Source: Bosea sp. ANAM02
GTDB lineage: Bacteria > Pseudomonadota > Alphaproteobacteria > Rhizobiales > Beijerinckiaceae
NCBI RefSeq assembly: GCF_011764485.1
Contig: NZ_AP022848.1
Location: 462,001 to 526,000 of the forward strand
Length of the DNA: 64,000 nucleotides
Direction of reading: 5' to 3'
Position numbers and translations under genes: made by a program
The notes under the pieces: model-generated
Told to the model about the DNA's origin: nothing
What the model saw: only the letters and a program-made list of their open reading frames with translations
Database searches by the model: none
Shown here: positions 1 to 7,887 of the stretch, piece by piece
Layout: each line of letters begins with the position of its first letter
Position numbering within the stretch: the first letter of the stretch is position 1

Positions 1-390
1 CGTCGCCGGCACGATGAAGCGCTCGGAGAAGCAGATCGAGAAGATGCGGCCGGTTTCGGTGGCGGCCCGTTCGACGGCCGCAAGCTGGTCGAAGGAGGTG
101 ACGCCGGGCTTGTCGACCATGACATCTTTGCCCGCTCGCATGGCGCGGACAGCCAGAGCGGCGCGCTCCGCTGGGATTGCGGCGCAGACGATCAGATCGA
201 CCGCGGGATCGTCGATCAGCCGCTCGGCCGTACTCTCCGGCAGGTCTGGGAAGCGCTCGCGGAAGCCGGTGAGGACGCGCTCGTCGCTGGTCGCGGGATC
301 GAAGCCGACGCAGGTCGCGCCGGCTTCGAGGAGACCGCCGACCATATGGTAGATATGGCGGTGGTCGAGGCCGATGGCGGCGAAGCGCAT
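1..390 (-). CDS. Gfo/Idh/MocA-family oxidoreductase, N-terminal part (runs off the left edge)
   Basis: The 130 visible residues from an ATG at 390 form the NAD(P)-binding half of a Gfo/Idh/MocA dehydrogenase. The protein opens with MRFAAIGLDHRHIY, a diverged nucleotide-binding start, and carries VDLIVCAAIP and VDKPG near residues 69-96, where the family has the EKP/DKP motif that helps position the substrate. Members oxidise or reduce sugars and cyclitols with NAD(P). The start codon lies 2 nt after the stop of the upstream solute-binding protein, so the two are surely one operon. The context suggests a carbohydrate substrate, which cannot be named. The C-terminal domain lies outside the window. 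Confidence 0.82.
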   Translation of the reverse strand, partial: MRFAAIGLDHRHIYHMVGGLLEAGATCVGFDPATSDERVLTGFRERFPDLPESTAERLIDDPAVDLIVCAAIPAERAALAVRAMRAGKDVMVDKPGVTSFDQLAAVERAATETGRIFSICFSERFIVPAT

Positions 391-392
391 GG

Positions 393-1568
393 CTATTGCG
401 GGGCGCCGTGGCCGACACCGATCTCTTGGTCCCAACGCCGGAAGGCGGCGACGAGACGCTCGGGCGTCAGCGGCGGGCGGGTCGGCAGGCTGGTGATCAG
501 CCCGTCATATTCCGGCCGGCCGTATTCGGCGAGGATGTCGCGACTTTCCTGCGGCGCCATCGCGAGCGTGACGCCCTTGATCGCCGGGCCCGGATAGAAA
601 TAGCCCTTGTCATAGGTCACGGCCTGGGCTTCCGGCTTCAGCATATGGGCCATCATCGCGACCAGCGCCGGCATCTTTTCGGCCGGGACGCCCTTGGGGA
701 TGCACATGAACTGGGTGTCGGGAATCCAGTGCGTATTGGCGAGGACGAAGACCTTGGCCTCCTTCGGTACGATGCCGAGCACGCGCGGGTTGATGTCCCA
801 GCCGAGCGTCGAGACGATGACGTCGCGGGTGCCTTCGCCAAGCTCCTTCATCGTCGCGGCGGTGCCGCCCGGATAATAGTCGACGCCGGTGCCGAGTTCC
901 TTGAGATAGGCCCAGGTCTTGTCCCAGCCCCTCATCGGATCGGTCGGGTCGGCATCGCCGAGGATGTAGGGCAGGCCCTGCAGCCAGGTCCAGCCGGGGC
1001 CGGAATTGACGGGGCGGGCATAGGTGAAGCGCTTGGGGTTCTGCTTGACATAAGCGAGCAGGTCCGCAGCGGTCTTCGGCACGGTCTTGAGCCGTTCGGG
1101 CGCATATTCGAAGAGCGGGCCGGAGGGCGAATAGACCACCGCGACGCCTTCGTTCTGGCCGAAATTGCGCTGCATCATCAGCGCCTGCTCATGATAGACC
1201 TCCTCGGGCTTCGGCAGGTCCTTGGCATGGGACTTCCAGACATCGACCCAGAGCCCCTGCTGGATGCCGTCCGACATGGCGCCGGGGCCGGTCAGCACGA
1301 GGTCGATATCGACGCGGTTGGCCGCCTGCTGGGCCTTGAGCTTGGCCGGCAGTTCCGGCGAGGGCGCGCGCGAGAAATTCAGGCGCGAGATCAACTTCGG
1401 ATTGTCCTTGGCGAATTTCTCGATGGCCACCTGCGTGAGCTGCAGATTGCCGGCGACATCGATGATGTTGAGCGCGACGGGGGCGCTCTGCGCCAGCGCT
1501 CCGCCGGCTTTCAGCGCAGCGAGGCCGGCCGCTCCGGCCATGACGGTGCGACGTGTCGGATGATTCAT
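393..1568 (-). CDS. ABC transporter solute-binding protein, family 1 type (paralogue 1 of 2)
   Basis: A 391-residue periplasmic binding protein. The ATG at 1568 is chosen because a GGGAGAG ribosome site precedes it and because it gives a signal peptide with a twin-arginine-like start (TRRTVM, then AGAAGLAALKAGGALA), cut near residue 26. The mature part is closely similar along its length to the protein at 4834-6027: both share IIDV, ARP-NSGPG, LPYILGD, GWDKTWAYL, the GWDINPR-LGIVPKEAK region and EFGRPEY-like ends. Both therefore belong to one family of extracellular solute-binding proteins of the PotD/iron-sugar type. No permease or ATPase partner lies between them; it may lie left of the window. 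The ligand is unknown; the nag neighbours suggest an amino sugar. Confidence 0.8.
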   Translation of the reverse strand: MNHPTRRTVMAGAAGLAALKAGGALAQSAPVALNIIDVAGNLQLTQVAIEKFAKDNPKLISRLNFSRAPSPELPAKLKAQQAANRVDIDLVLTGPGAMSDGIQQGLWVDVWKSHAKDLPKPEEVYHEQALMMQRNFGQNEGVAVVYSPSGPLFEYAPERLKTVPKTAADLLAYVKQNPKRFTYARPVNSGPGWTWLQGLPYILGDADPTDPMRGWDKTWAYLKELGTGVDYYPGGTAATMKELGEGTRDVIVSTLGWDINPRVLGIVPKEAKVFVLANTHWIPDTQFMCIPKGVPAEKMPALVAMMAHMLKPEAQAVTYDKGYFYPGPAIKGVTLAMAPQESRDILAEYGRPEYDGLITSLPTRPPLTPERLVAAFRRWDQEIGVGHGAPQ

Positions 1569-1715
1569 GATCTCTCCCTGGGTTGAGCTCTCTTTTGCGA
1601 TGCCGAGAGCGGCATCCGGAGCATTTGACTGGGATACTAGTGCACCACTTTTCGGTGCGCCAGCTGATTCCATGGCATGACGGGCAAAGCGCCGGGACAT
1701 GGCGAAGCCGGCCGA

Positions 1716-2900
1716 TCAAGCCTGTTCGAGCAGCAGCGCCTCGGTCGCGCGGCTGAGCAAAGGCGCCGCTGCGCCATGGATTTCATAGAGATGGCTGGCG
1801 GGCGCGCCGGCGAGATCCGGCACGGCGAAGCCGTCCATCGTGCCTTCCGCTCGGAAGAGCGTGTTGAACCGGGCCCAGAGCTGCGGATTGGCGGAAAAGG
1901 GTCCGCTCACCGCGATCCGGGCCGGGAAGAGCATGCGGCAGGCATTGGCGAGCGCGCGGGCCAGCAGTTCCACCGCTGTCTCCATTTCGGGCAATGAGAG
2001 CAGGTCGAGGCCGGCGAGTTGCCGGGCCAGCCGCACCTCGTCCTGATCGAGATCGGGCCAATGCCGGCGCAAGGCGGGCAGCAGCGCCCAGAGTGCGGCA
2101 CCGGTTTCCAGGCAGGCGGTGTTGCCGCAGCCGCAACGGCGCCCGTTCAGCGCGGCGAGGCGCCAATGGCCGATTTCGCCGAAGGAGCCGGTCGGGGCGA
2201 AAGGTTCGCCATCGACCGCATAGGCGAGCCCGACACCCCAGCCCCAGTGCAGCAGGATCGTGCCGCCCGCGAAGCTCTCGGGGTCCCGGGCGGCGCGGGC
2301 GCGCAGCTCGGCATCGAGATTGCGGGAGATCGTGACCGGCCCGGCCACAGGCTCGAGCACGGAGGCGATGTCGAGCCCGCGCATGCGCGGCCAGCGCGAG
2401 GCCAGCAGCCACTGGCCCTGCTTCAGGTCGATCAGGCCGGACAGCGAGACGGCCGTGCCGGCATGGCTCATGCCCGGCGGCATGGCGTCGAGGAGATCGT
2501 GGGCCAGTTCCGCCATCGCCGCCGCGATCGCGGCATTGTCGGCATCGCCGGCAATCGGGCGTCGGCGCTCGGCGACGAGATGGCCGTTGAGATCGACCAG
2601 CGCACCGGAGAGCGACTGGCTGGAGACATAGATCACGGAGGCGCCGATGCGGCGGGTATGGGCGACGAGGATCGCCGGTGGCCGTCCGCGCCCGCTCGCC
2701 TCACCGACAGCCTCGATGACGAGACGGCGCGCGATCAGATCGGCGACGACACGCGAGACGCTGGTCGAGCGCAATTGCAGGATGCGGCCGATATCGGCGC
2801 GGGAATGGGCCTCGCCATTGAGGACCAGCCGGTAGATCCGGGCGCAGTCCCGGTCATGGGCAAGCGCGAGGCGGGTTTCGTCGAGCGTCAGCAGGGACAA
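1716..2900 (-). CDS. ROK-family transcriptional repressor (NagC/Mlc type)
   Basis: A 394-residue regulator with a winged helix-turn-helix at about residues 20-78 and a ROK sugar-sensing domain after it. The ROK zinc site is visible: GEIGHW (His245) followed by CGCGNTACLE (Cys256, Cys258, Cys263). The kinase phosphate loop DIGGT is absent (here VIYVSSQSLSGALVDL), so this is a regulator and not a sugar kinase. The start is TTG at 2900: an in-frame TGA at 2927-2929 blocks any longer form and no ATG is near. It is transcribed away from nagB-nagA across a 116-nt AT-rich gap, the usual arrangement for a repressor of amino-sugar genes. Effector unknown; a (N-acetyl)glucosamine derivative is the obvious candidate. 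Confidence 0.85.
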   Translation of the reverse strand: MSLLTLDETRLALAHDRDCARIYRLVLNGEAHSRADIGRILQLRSTSVSRVVADLIARRLVIEAVGEASGRGRPPAILVAHTRRIGASVIYVSSQSLSGALVDLNGHLVAERRRPIAGDADNAAIAAAMAELAHDLLDAMPPGMSHAGTAVSLSGLIDLKQGQWLLASRWPRMRGLDIASVLEPVAGPVTISRNLDAELRARAARDPESFAGGTILLHWGWGVGLAYAVDGEPFAPTGSFGEIGHWRLAALNGRRCGCGNTACLETGAALWALLPALRRHWPDLDQDEVRLARQLAGLDLLSLPEMETAVELLARALANACRMLFPARIAVSGPFSANPQLWARFNTLFRAEGTMDGFAVPDLAGAPASHLYEIHGAAAPLLSRATEALLLEQA

Positions 2901-2925
2901 GGCAGGCTCTATTCGGAACGGTTGC

Positions 2926-3014
2926 GTTCAAAATTAATCATTGCGTTTCGGGCGAAGCTTCATAAGCTCGTTCTCAGAATATCGGAAAATTACTGACGTA
3001 AAAGGTTCAAAATT
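2926..3014. promoter_or_regulatory. ROK/nagB divergent promoter region with paired GTTCAAAATT repeats
   Basis: The gap between the two divergent genes is clearly AT-rich compared with the coding DNA. It contains two identical 10-mers, GTTCAAAATT at 2926-2935 and 3005-3014, in direct orientation 79 bp apart, one near each start codon. The second sits between the AAAGG ribosome site and the nagB ATG. Placement at both ends of a regulator/target gap fits a pair of operator half sites for the ROK protein; that role is inference. Confidence 0.4.
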
Positions 3015-3016
3015 CG

Positions 3017-3763
3017 ATGATCGAGATGCATCTCGCCGCCGACAAGGACGAGCTCGGCCGGCAGGCGGCGGCGCTGGGCGCGCAGGCGATCCGCGACGAG
3101 ATCGCCCGCCATGGCGCGGCGACGATCATCGTGGCGACGGGCGCGAGCCAGTTCGAGATGCTGAACCATCTGGTGGCGGCCGAGGGCATCGACTGGTCGA
3201 AGGTCACGGCCTTCCATCTCGACGAATATGTCAGTCTGCCCGAGAGCCATCCGGCGAGCTTCCGGCGTTATCTGCGCGAGCGTTTCATGGCGCCGCTGAA
3301 GAATGCGCCGAGCTTCATCCCGGTCGATGGCGAGGGCGATCCCGCGGCGGCGGTGAAGCAGCTCAACCGGCAGATCGCCGGCAAGCGCATTGCCGTCTGC
3401 TTCGCCGGGTTCGGCGAGAACTGCCATCTCGCCTTCAACGATCCGCCGGCCGATTTCGACACCGAGGAACCCTATCTCGTCGTCACTCTCGACGATGCCT
3501 GCCGCCAGCAGCAATTCGGTGAGGGCTGGTTCCCGAGCTTCGCCGATGTTCCGCAGCAGGCGATCTCGATGAGCATCCGCCAGATCCTCAAGAGCGAATT
3601 GATCGTGCTGTCCGTCTCCGACACGCGCAAGGCCGCGGCGACGAAGGCGGCGCTGGAAGGGCCGGTGAGCAACTTGGCGCCCGCCTCGATCCTGCAGACG
3701 CACAAGCGGACCGTGCTGTTCATCGATCCGCCGGCCGCCTCCCTGCTGACCCGGAAGGGCTGA
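3017..3763 (+). CDS. nagB: Glucosamine-6-phosphate deaminase family protein
   Basis: A 248-residue NagB/RpiA-fold protein predicted to convert glucosamine-6-phosphate to fructose-6-phosphate and ammonia. Visible motifs are ATGASQ (residues 40-45, sugar-phosphate loop), HLDEY (67-71, with the enolising Asp69) and [12 protein letters not shown] (131-142). In the classical enzyme the last motif is GxGxDGHIAFNE. Here the ring-opening His137 is kept but Asp becomes Asn135, Gly becomes Cys136 and the Glu becomes Asp142. The ENxHLAFND form is, from memory, shared by a subset of proteobacterial homologues, so it is probably active, but the substrate could be a related amino-sugar phosphate. It is followed 3 nt later by nagA, clearly one operon. 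Confidence 0.83.
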   Translation: MIEMHLAADKDELGRQAAALGAQAIRDEIARHGAATIIVATGASQFEMLNHLVAAEGIDWSKVTAFHLDEYVSLPESHPASFRRYLRERFMAPLKNAPSFIPVDGEGDPAAAVKQLNRQIAGKRIAVCFAGFGENCHLAFNDPPADFDTEEPYLVVTLDDACRQQQFGEGWFPSFADVPQQAISMSIRQILKSELIVLSVSDTRKAAATKAALEGPVSNLAPASILQTHKRTVLFIDPPAASLLTRKG

Positions 3764-3766
3764 TCA

Positions 3767-4801
3767 ATGCAAACGCCCGGTCTCGTCGATCTGCAGGTAA
3801 ACGGCTTTGCCGGGCTGGATTTCAATTCCGGCACGGTTACGGCGGCCGAGCTCGACCGGGCGCTGGAGGCGATGCTGGCGACGGGCGTGACGACCTGCCT
3901 GCCGACCATCATCACCGCCCATCCCCACGAACTGGAGGAGCGCTTCCGCGCGCTCGATGCGGCGGTGACGGGCAGCCGGCTCGGGCCGTTGATGTGCCCG
4001 GCCTATCATCTCGAAGGCCCGTTCCTGAACCCGTCACCGGGCTATTGCGGTTGTCATCCCCCGGAGGCGATGACGGCGGCCACACCGGAGCTCATCGCGC
4101 ATCTCGAAAGGCTGTTGTCGCGGCCGATCCTGATGGTGACACTGGCGCCGGAGATCGAGGGCGGCGTTGCATTGGCCGGAAAGCTCGCGGGCATGGGCAA
4201 GGTGGTTGCGATCGGCCATTCCGCAGCCGATTTCGACATTGTCGCGGCTGCGGCCGATGTCGGAGTGACGCTCTCGACCCATCTCGGCAACGGACTGCCG
4301 CAGGATCTGCCCAAGCTGTCGAACGCGCTTTTCGCCCAGCTCGGCGAGGATCGCCTGATGGCCGGCTTCATCGCAGACGGCATCCATCTACCGCCGAAGG
4401 CGCTGAAGAGCCTGATCCGGGCCAAGGGTTTCGAGCGCTCGATCCTCGTCACCGATGCGGTGGTCGCGGCCGGCGCCGTGCCCGGCCGCTACAGCTTTGC
4501 CGGGATGCCCGTCGAGCTCCGGGTCGACGGCTCGGTCTATCAGGTCAATGGCAGCTCGCTGGCGGGCTCGGCCCTCAAGCTCGACGATGCCGTCCGCAAC
4601 GTCGTCGCCTGGGGCATCGCCTCGCCGGAGGAGGCGGTCGCCATGGCCTCGACCCATGCGCTGGCCTGCATCGCAGACGCGTTGGCTGGCGCCGGGATCA
4701 CCCTGCCGGAGAGCGCGATCGAGTGGTCGCCGGATCTCCGGGTTCGCAGCGTGCGCGTCGGCGACGAGCGCCGCGACTTCGCCGCCGAGGCGGCTGCCTG
4801 A
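3767..4801 (+). CDS. nagA: N-acetylglucosamine-6-phosphate deacetylase
   Basis: A 344-residue amidohydrolase-superfamily enzyme that removes acetate from N-acetylglucosamine-6-phosphate, giving the substrate of the preceding nagB product. Metal and substrate residues are visible: HLEGPF (81-86, Glu83), GHSAADF (His151), STHLGNGL (His172), IADGIHL (Asp204, His207) and VTDAV (catalytic Asp230). PGLVDLQVNG at 4-13 is the E. coli-like form that lacks the HxH metal pair, suggesting a mononuclear site. The protein begins directly at this motif, so the N-terminal half of the usual small beta-sandwich is missing compared with about 380 residues in typical NagA. The ATG lies 3 nt after the nagB stop, and no earlier in-frame start is plausible. 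Confidence 0.88.
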   Translation: MQTPGLVDLQVNGFAGLDFNSGTVTAAELDRALEAMLATGVTTCLPTIITAHPHELEERFRALDAAVTGSRLGPLMCPAYHLEGPFLNPSPGYCGCHPPEAMTAATPELIAHLERLLSRPILMVTLAPEIEGGVALAGKLAGMGKVVAIGHSAADFDIVAAAADVGVTLSTHLGNGLPQDLPKLSNALFAQLGEDRLMAGFIADGIHLPPKALKSLIRAKGFERSILVTDAVVAAGAVPGRYSFAGMPVELRVDGSVYQVNGSSLAGSALKLDDAVRNVVAWGIASPEEAVAMASTHALACIADALAGAGITLPESAIEWSPDLRVRSVRVGDERRDFAAEAAA

Positions 4802-4833
4802 AGACGTCATCAACCAGAGAAAAGGGGAGAAGC

Positions 4834-6027
4834 ATGAGCGAATTTTCAAAAGGCGTGGATCGCCGCACGGTCCTGGGCGGACTCGGCGCGCTGACACTCG
4901 GTGGCAGCGGAGCTTTCGCGGCCGTGCCGGCGCTGCCTTCGGCGCCGGTCGGCATCAACATCATCGATGTCGGCGGTGCGCTCGCGCTGATGCAGCAGGC
5001 CTTCGACGACTACCGCGCGAACAATCCCAAACTGGTTTCGCGCATCACCTATGTGAAGGCGCCGGCGCCGGAGCTGGCGAGCAAGATCAAGGCGCAGCAG
5101 GATGCCGGCCGCGCCGATCTGGACCTCGTGCTGACCGGCTCGGACGGCCTTGCCGCCGGCCTGGAACAGAATCTCTGGCTCAAGATTTTCCCGGATTTCG
5201 CCGAGAAATTCCCGAATCTCGAGCAGAACTACGAGCCTGCGGCGCTCAACCTGCACAAGATCCAGGGCGCGGGCTTCGGTACGGTGGTGAACTACTATCC
5301 GTCCGGGCCGCTGCTCGAATACATGCCGGACCGGGTCAAGCAGGTGCCGACCACGGCCGAGGAGCTGCTCGCCTGGGCGAAGGCGCACCCCAACAAGTTC
5401 ATGTATGCGCGCCCGACCAATTCCGGTCCGGGGCGCACCTTCATGATGGGCCTGCCCTATATCCTCGGCGACAAGGACCCGCAGGACCCGGTCAATGGCT
5501 GGGACAAGACCTGGGCCTATCTCCAGGAGATCGGCGAGTATATCGAGTACTATCCGGCCGGAACCGGCGCGACGATGAAGGAGTTCGGCGACGGCTCGCG
5601 CGACATCATCATCTCGACCACCGGCTGGGACATCAATCCGCGCGCGCTCGGCATCGTGCCGAAGGAAGCGAAGATCCAGACGCTGAAGGGCTTCCACTGG
5701 GTCTCGGACGCCTTCTTCATGTGCGTGCCGAAGGGCATCCCGAACGATCGGCTCGCCGTCGTGCTCGACATCATGGCGCATGTTCTGACGCCGAAGATGC
5801 AGGCCTATTCCTATGACGAGGGCTATCTCTATCCGGGCCCGGCGGTGAAGGACGTGCCGCTGTCGCTGGCGCCGAAGCGCAGCCAGGAGGTGATCGCGGA
5901 GTTCGGCCGGCCCGAATATGCCGACCTCATCGCCAAGAACCCGATCGAACTGCCGCTGAAGCCCGACAGGATGGTCATCGCCTTCCGCAAATGGGACGAG
6001 CTGGTCGGCGCCAAGCGCAAGCGCTGA
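4834..6027 (+). CDS. ABC transporter solute-binding protein, family 1 type (paralogue 2 of 2)
   Basis: A 397-residue exported binding protein, third gene of the nagB-nagA operon (32-nt gap, GGGGAG ribosome site). The N-terminus reads VDRRTVLGGLGALTLGGSGAFA, a twin-arginine-type signal. It is a full-length paralogue of the protein at 393-1568, with long shared stretches such as GWDKTWAYL, ATMKE-G-G-RD and GWDINPRALGIVPKEAK. Co-transcription with amino-sugar catabolic genes suggests uptake of N-acetylglucosamine, chitobiose or a related sugar. No membrane component is encoded beside it, so it must work with a transporter encoded elsewhere or left of the window. A strong terminator follows. Confidence 0.82.
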   Translation: MSEFSKGVDRRTVLGGLGALTLGGSGAFAAVPALPSAPVGINIIDVGGALALMQQAFDDYRANNPKLVSRITYVKAPAPELASKIKAQQDAGRADLDLVLTGSDGLAAGLEQNLWLKIFPDFAEKFPNLEQNYEPAALNLHKIQGAGFGTVVNYYPSGPLLEYMPDRVKQVPTTAEELLAWAKAHPNKFMYARPTNSGPGRTFMMGLPYILGDKDPQDPVNGWDKTWAYLQEIGEYIEYYPAGTGATMKEFGDGSRDIIISTTGWDINPRALGIVPKEAKIQTLKGFHWVSDAFFMCVPKGIPNDRLAVVLDIMAHVLTPKMQAYSYDEGYLYPGPAVKDVPLSLAPKRSQEVIAEFGRPEYADLIAKNPIELPLKPDRMVIAFRKWDELVGAKRKR

Positions 6028-6074
6028 TCCACGCCTCGCTTCCTTCGCTCCGCGCCGCCGTGGAGCGAGAGAAA

Positions 6075-6134
6075 GGCCCGGAAACCATCACGCGGTGCCG
6101 CCACCGGGGATGGTTTCCGGGCCGAATTGTTTTT
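6075..6134 (+). terminator. Strong intrinsic terminator after the nag operon
   Basis: A 15-bp perfect stem (6075-6089 with 6109-6123, outer bases GGCCCGGAAACCATC) encloses a second small hairpin (CGGTG-CCGC-CACCG at 6093-6106). It is followed by GAATTG and a T5 run ending at 6134. It sits 48 nt after the stop of the solute-binding protein. Confidence 0.85.
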
Positions 6135-6170
6135 GGCTCAGTTCACGCTGATTTTGTACCGAATCACGGC

Positions 6171-6197
6171 GTCATCCCGGGCCAAGCTCGGGATGAC
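6171..6197. repeat. GTCATCCCGGG-type intergenic palindrome
   Basis: GTCATCCCGGGC at 6171-6182 pairs with GCTCGGGATGAC at 6186-6197. Longer elements with the same GTCAT...ATGAC ends occur at 27783-27875, 34758-34848 and 55689-55779, always between genes. This is a dispersed repeat family of the kind common in Hyphomicrobiales genomes. Confidence 0.7.
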
Positions 6198-6225
6198 GTC
6201 GTGGTTCTGTGCCAGATCGGCAGGT

Positions 6226-7887
6226 TCAGCCGACGATCGAAGCGTCGTTTTCGGTTCGTCTCCAGAAGAGTCTGACGCCGCCTTCCGGGGTGGATTCGAG
6301 GCCTGGTACGGCTGCGAGGAGTTTCTGGGTGTAGGGGTGCCGGGGATTGTCGAAGATGTCGTCGCGGGGCCCTTCCTCGACGATGCGGCCGTCCTGCATG
6401 ACGATGACGCGGTCTGCGACCTGCTCGACCACGCCGAGATCGTGGCTGATGAACAGGCAGGAGAAGCCGTGCTTCTTCTGGAGCTCGTCGAAGAGTTCCA
6501 GAACCTGCGCGCGCACCGTGACGTCGAGCGCCGAGACCGGCTCGTCGGCGATGACGAAGCTTGGTCGGCGCACGATCGCGCGGGCGATCGCGATGCGCTG
6601 GCGCTGGCCGCCGGAGAGTTCGTGCGGATAACGCTCGGCGAAGCCGTCGCCCAGGCCGACCTCGGCCAGCACCTCGGCGACGCGCGCCTTGCGATCGGCC
6701 GGGCTCATGTCGGGGACGAGCCTGAGCGGTTCCGCCACGAGCTGTTGAATCGTCATGCGCGGATCGAGCGAGGAGTAGGGATCCTGGAAGACCATCTGGC
6801 AGTTCAGCCGGTAGTCCCAGAAGGCCGCGTCGCTCTTCTCGATCGGCTTGCCGTTGAAGCGGATCTCGCCGCCGGTGGGCTTCACGAGGCCCGCGATCGA
6901 CTGGCCGAGCGTGGTCTTGCCCGAGCCCGAGCCGCCGACCACTGCCACGACCTCACCCGGCTGGACGTCGATGCTGATGCCGTGGAGCGCGCGCTTGGCC
7001 TCGCCCTTGCGGAAGAAGCCCTGCCGGCCGGGATAGTCGACGACGAGATCGCTGACCGTGACGATCGGCATCCTGGCATCCGGTAGCAGGCGGGCCGGCA
7101 GGCGATGCGGCATCGCCGAGAGCAGCTTGCGGGTATAGGGGTACTGCGGCCGGGCCAGGATGTCCTCGCTTGCGCCTTGCTCGACCACGTCGCCCTGGCA
7201 CATCACGACGATGCGGCTGCAATAGCGCGCGACCATGCCGAGATCATGCGAGATCAGCAGCACGGCGGTGTCGTTGGCCTTCGTCAGTTCGACCATCAGC
7301 TCCATCACGTCGCGCTGGACGACGGCATCGAGCGCGGTGGTCGGCTCGTCCGCGAGCAGCAAGGCCGGCTTCAGCAGCATCACCGAGGCCAGCATGATGC
7401 GCTGGCGCATGCCGCCGGAGAACTGGTGCGGATAGGCGGTGAGCGCCCCTTCCGGATCGCGCAGCCCCACGCGCCGGAGCATGTCGAGGATCAGCGCGCG
7501 ACGCTGGGAGGCATCGAGCTTGCGGTGCAGCGCCAGACCTTCGTCGAGCTGGCGCCCGATCAGCATCGAGGGGTTAAGCGAGGTCATCGGCTCCTGGAAG
7601 ACCATGCCGACCTTGGAGCCGCGCATCGTGCGCAGGTCCTTCGGGCTCATCGCCATCACGTCCTGGCCGTCGAAGCGGATCGTGCCGCCGTCCAGCCGGA
7701 CCGCCGGCGGGATGAAGCCCATCACGGCCCGCGCGGCGAGCGTCTTGCCCGAACCGGATTCGCCGACGATGCCGACGATCTCGCCGGGGAAGACCTGGAA
7801 GGAGACGTCGTTGACCACGGTGCGGCCGGAGCCGCCGATCTTGAGCGTGAGATGGGCGACGTCGAGCAGAGGCGCTGTCTTGGTCAT
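6226..7887 (-). CDS. Peptide ABC transporter, fused double ATP-binding protein (DppD-DppF type)
   Basis: A 553-residue cytoplasmic ATPase with two complete ABC domains in one chain, as in GsiA. Domain 1 has Walker A GESGSGKT (42-49), signature FSGGM (156-160) and Walker B LLLADEP (Asp180, Glu181). Domain 2 has Walker A GGSGSGKT (318-325), signature LSGGQ (424-428) and VIADEP. Each domain carries the oligopeptide-family tail (YPYTRKLLSAMP; HPYTQKLLAAVP). It powers the two permeases encoded just upstream: its ATG overlaps the stop of the DppC-like gene (ATGA at 7884-7887), which implies translational coupling. It is the last gene of a five-gene operon starting at 12235. Substrate class: di/oligopeptides or related amides. 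Confidence 0.93.
   Translation of the reverse strand: MTKTAPLLDVAHLTLKIGGSGRTVVNDVSFQVFPGEIVGIVGESGSGKTLAARAVMGFIPPAVRLDGGTIRFDGQDVMAMSPKDLRTMRGSKVGMVFQEPMTSLNPSMLIGRQLDEGLALHRKLDASQRRALILDMLRRVGLRDPEGALTAYPHQFSGGMRQRIMLASVMLLKPALLLADEPTTALDAVVQRDVMELMVELTKANDTAVLLISHDLGMVARYCSRIVVMCQGDVVEQGASEDILARPQYPYTRKLLSAMPHRLPARLLPDARMPIVTVSDLVVDYPGRQGFFRKGEAKRALHGISIDVQPGEVVAVVGGSGSGKTTLGQSIAGLVKPTGGEIRFNGKPIEKSDAAFWDYRLNCQMVFQDPYSSLDPRMTIQQLVAEPLRLVPDMSPADRKARVAEVLAEVGLGDGFAERYPHELSGGQRQRIAIARAIVRRPSFVIADEPVSALDVTVRAQVLELFDELQKKHGFSCLFISHDLGVVEQVADRVIVMQDGRIVEEGPRDDIFDNPRHPYTQKLLAAVPGLESTPEGGVRLFWRRTENDASIVG

Noticed and set aside
1716..2900. Sugar kinase function for the ROK protein next to nagB
   Set aside because: It has an N-terminal winged helix and lacks the DIGGT phosphate loop, so it is a repressor.
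3994..6027. A long frame fusing an Arg-rich segment to the second solute-binding protein
   Set aside because: The Arg-rich part is nagA in the wrong frame; the binding protein has its own ribosome site, ATG (4834) and signal peptide.
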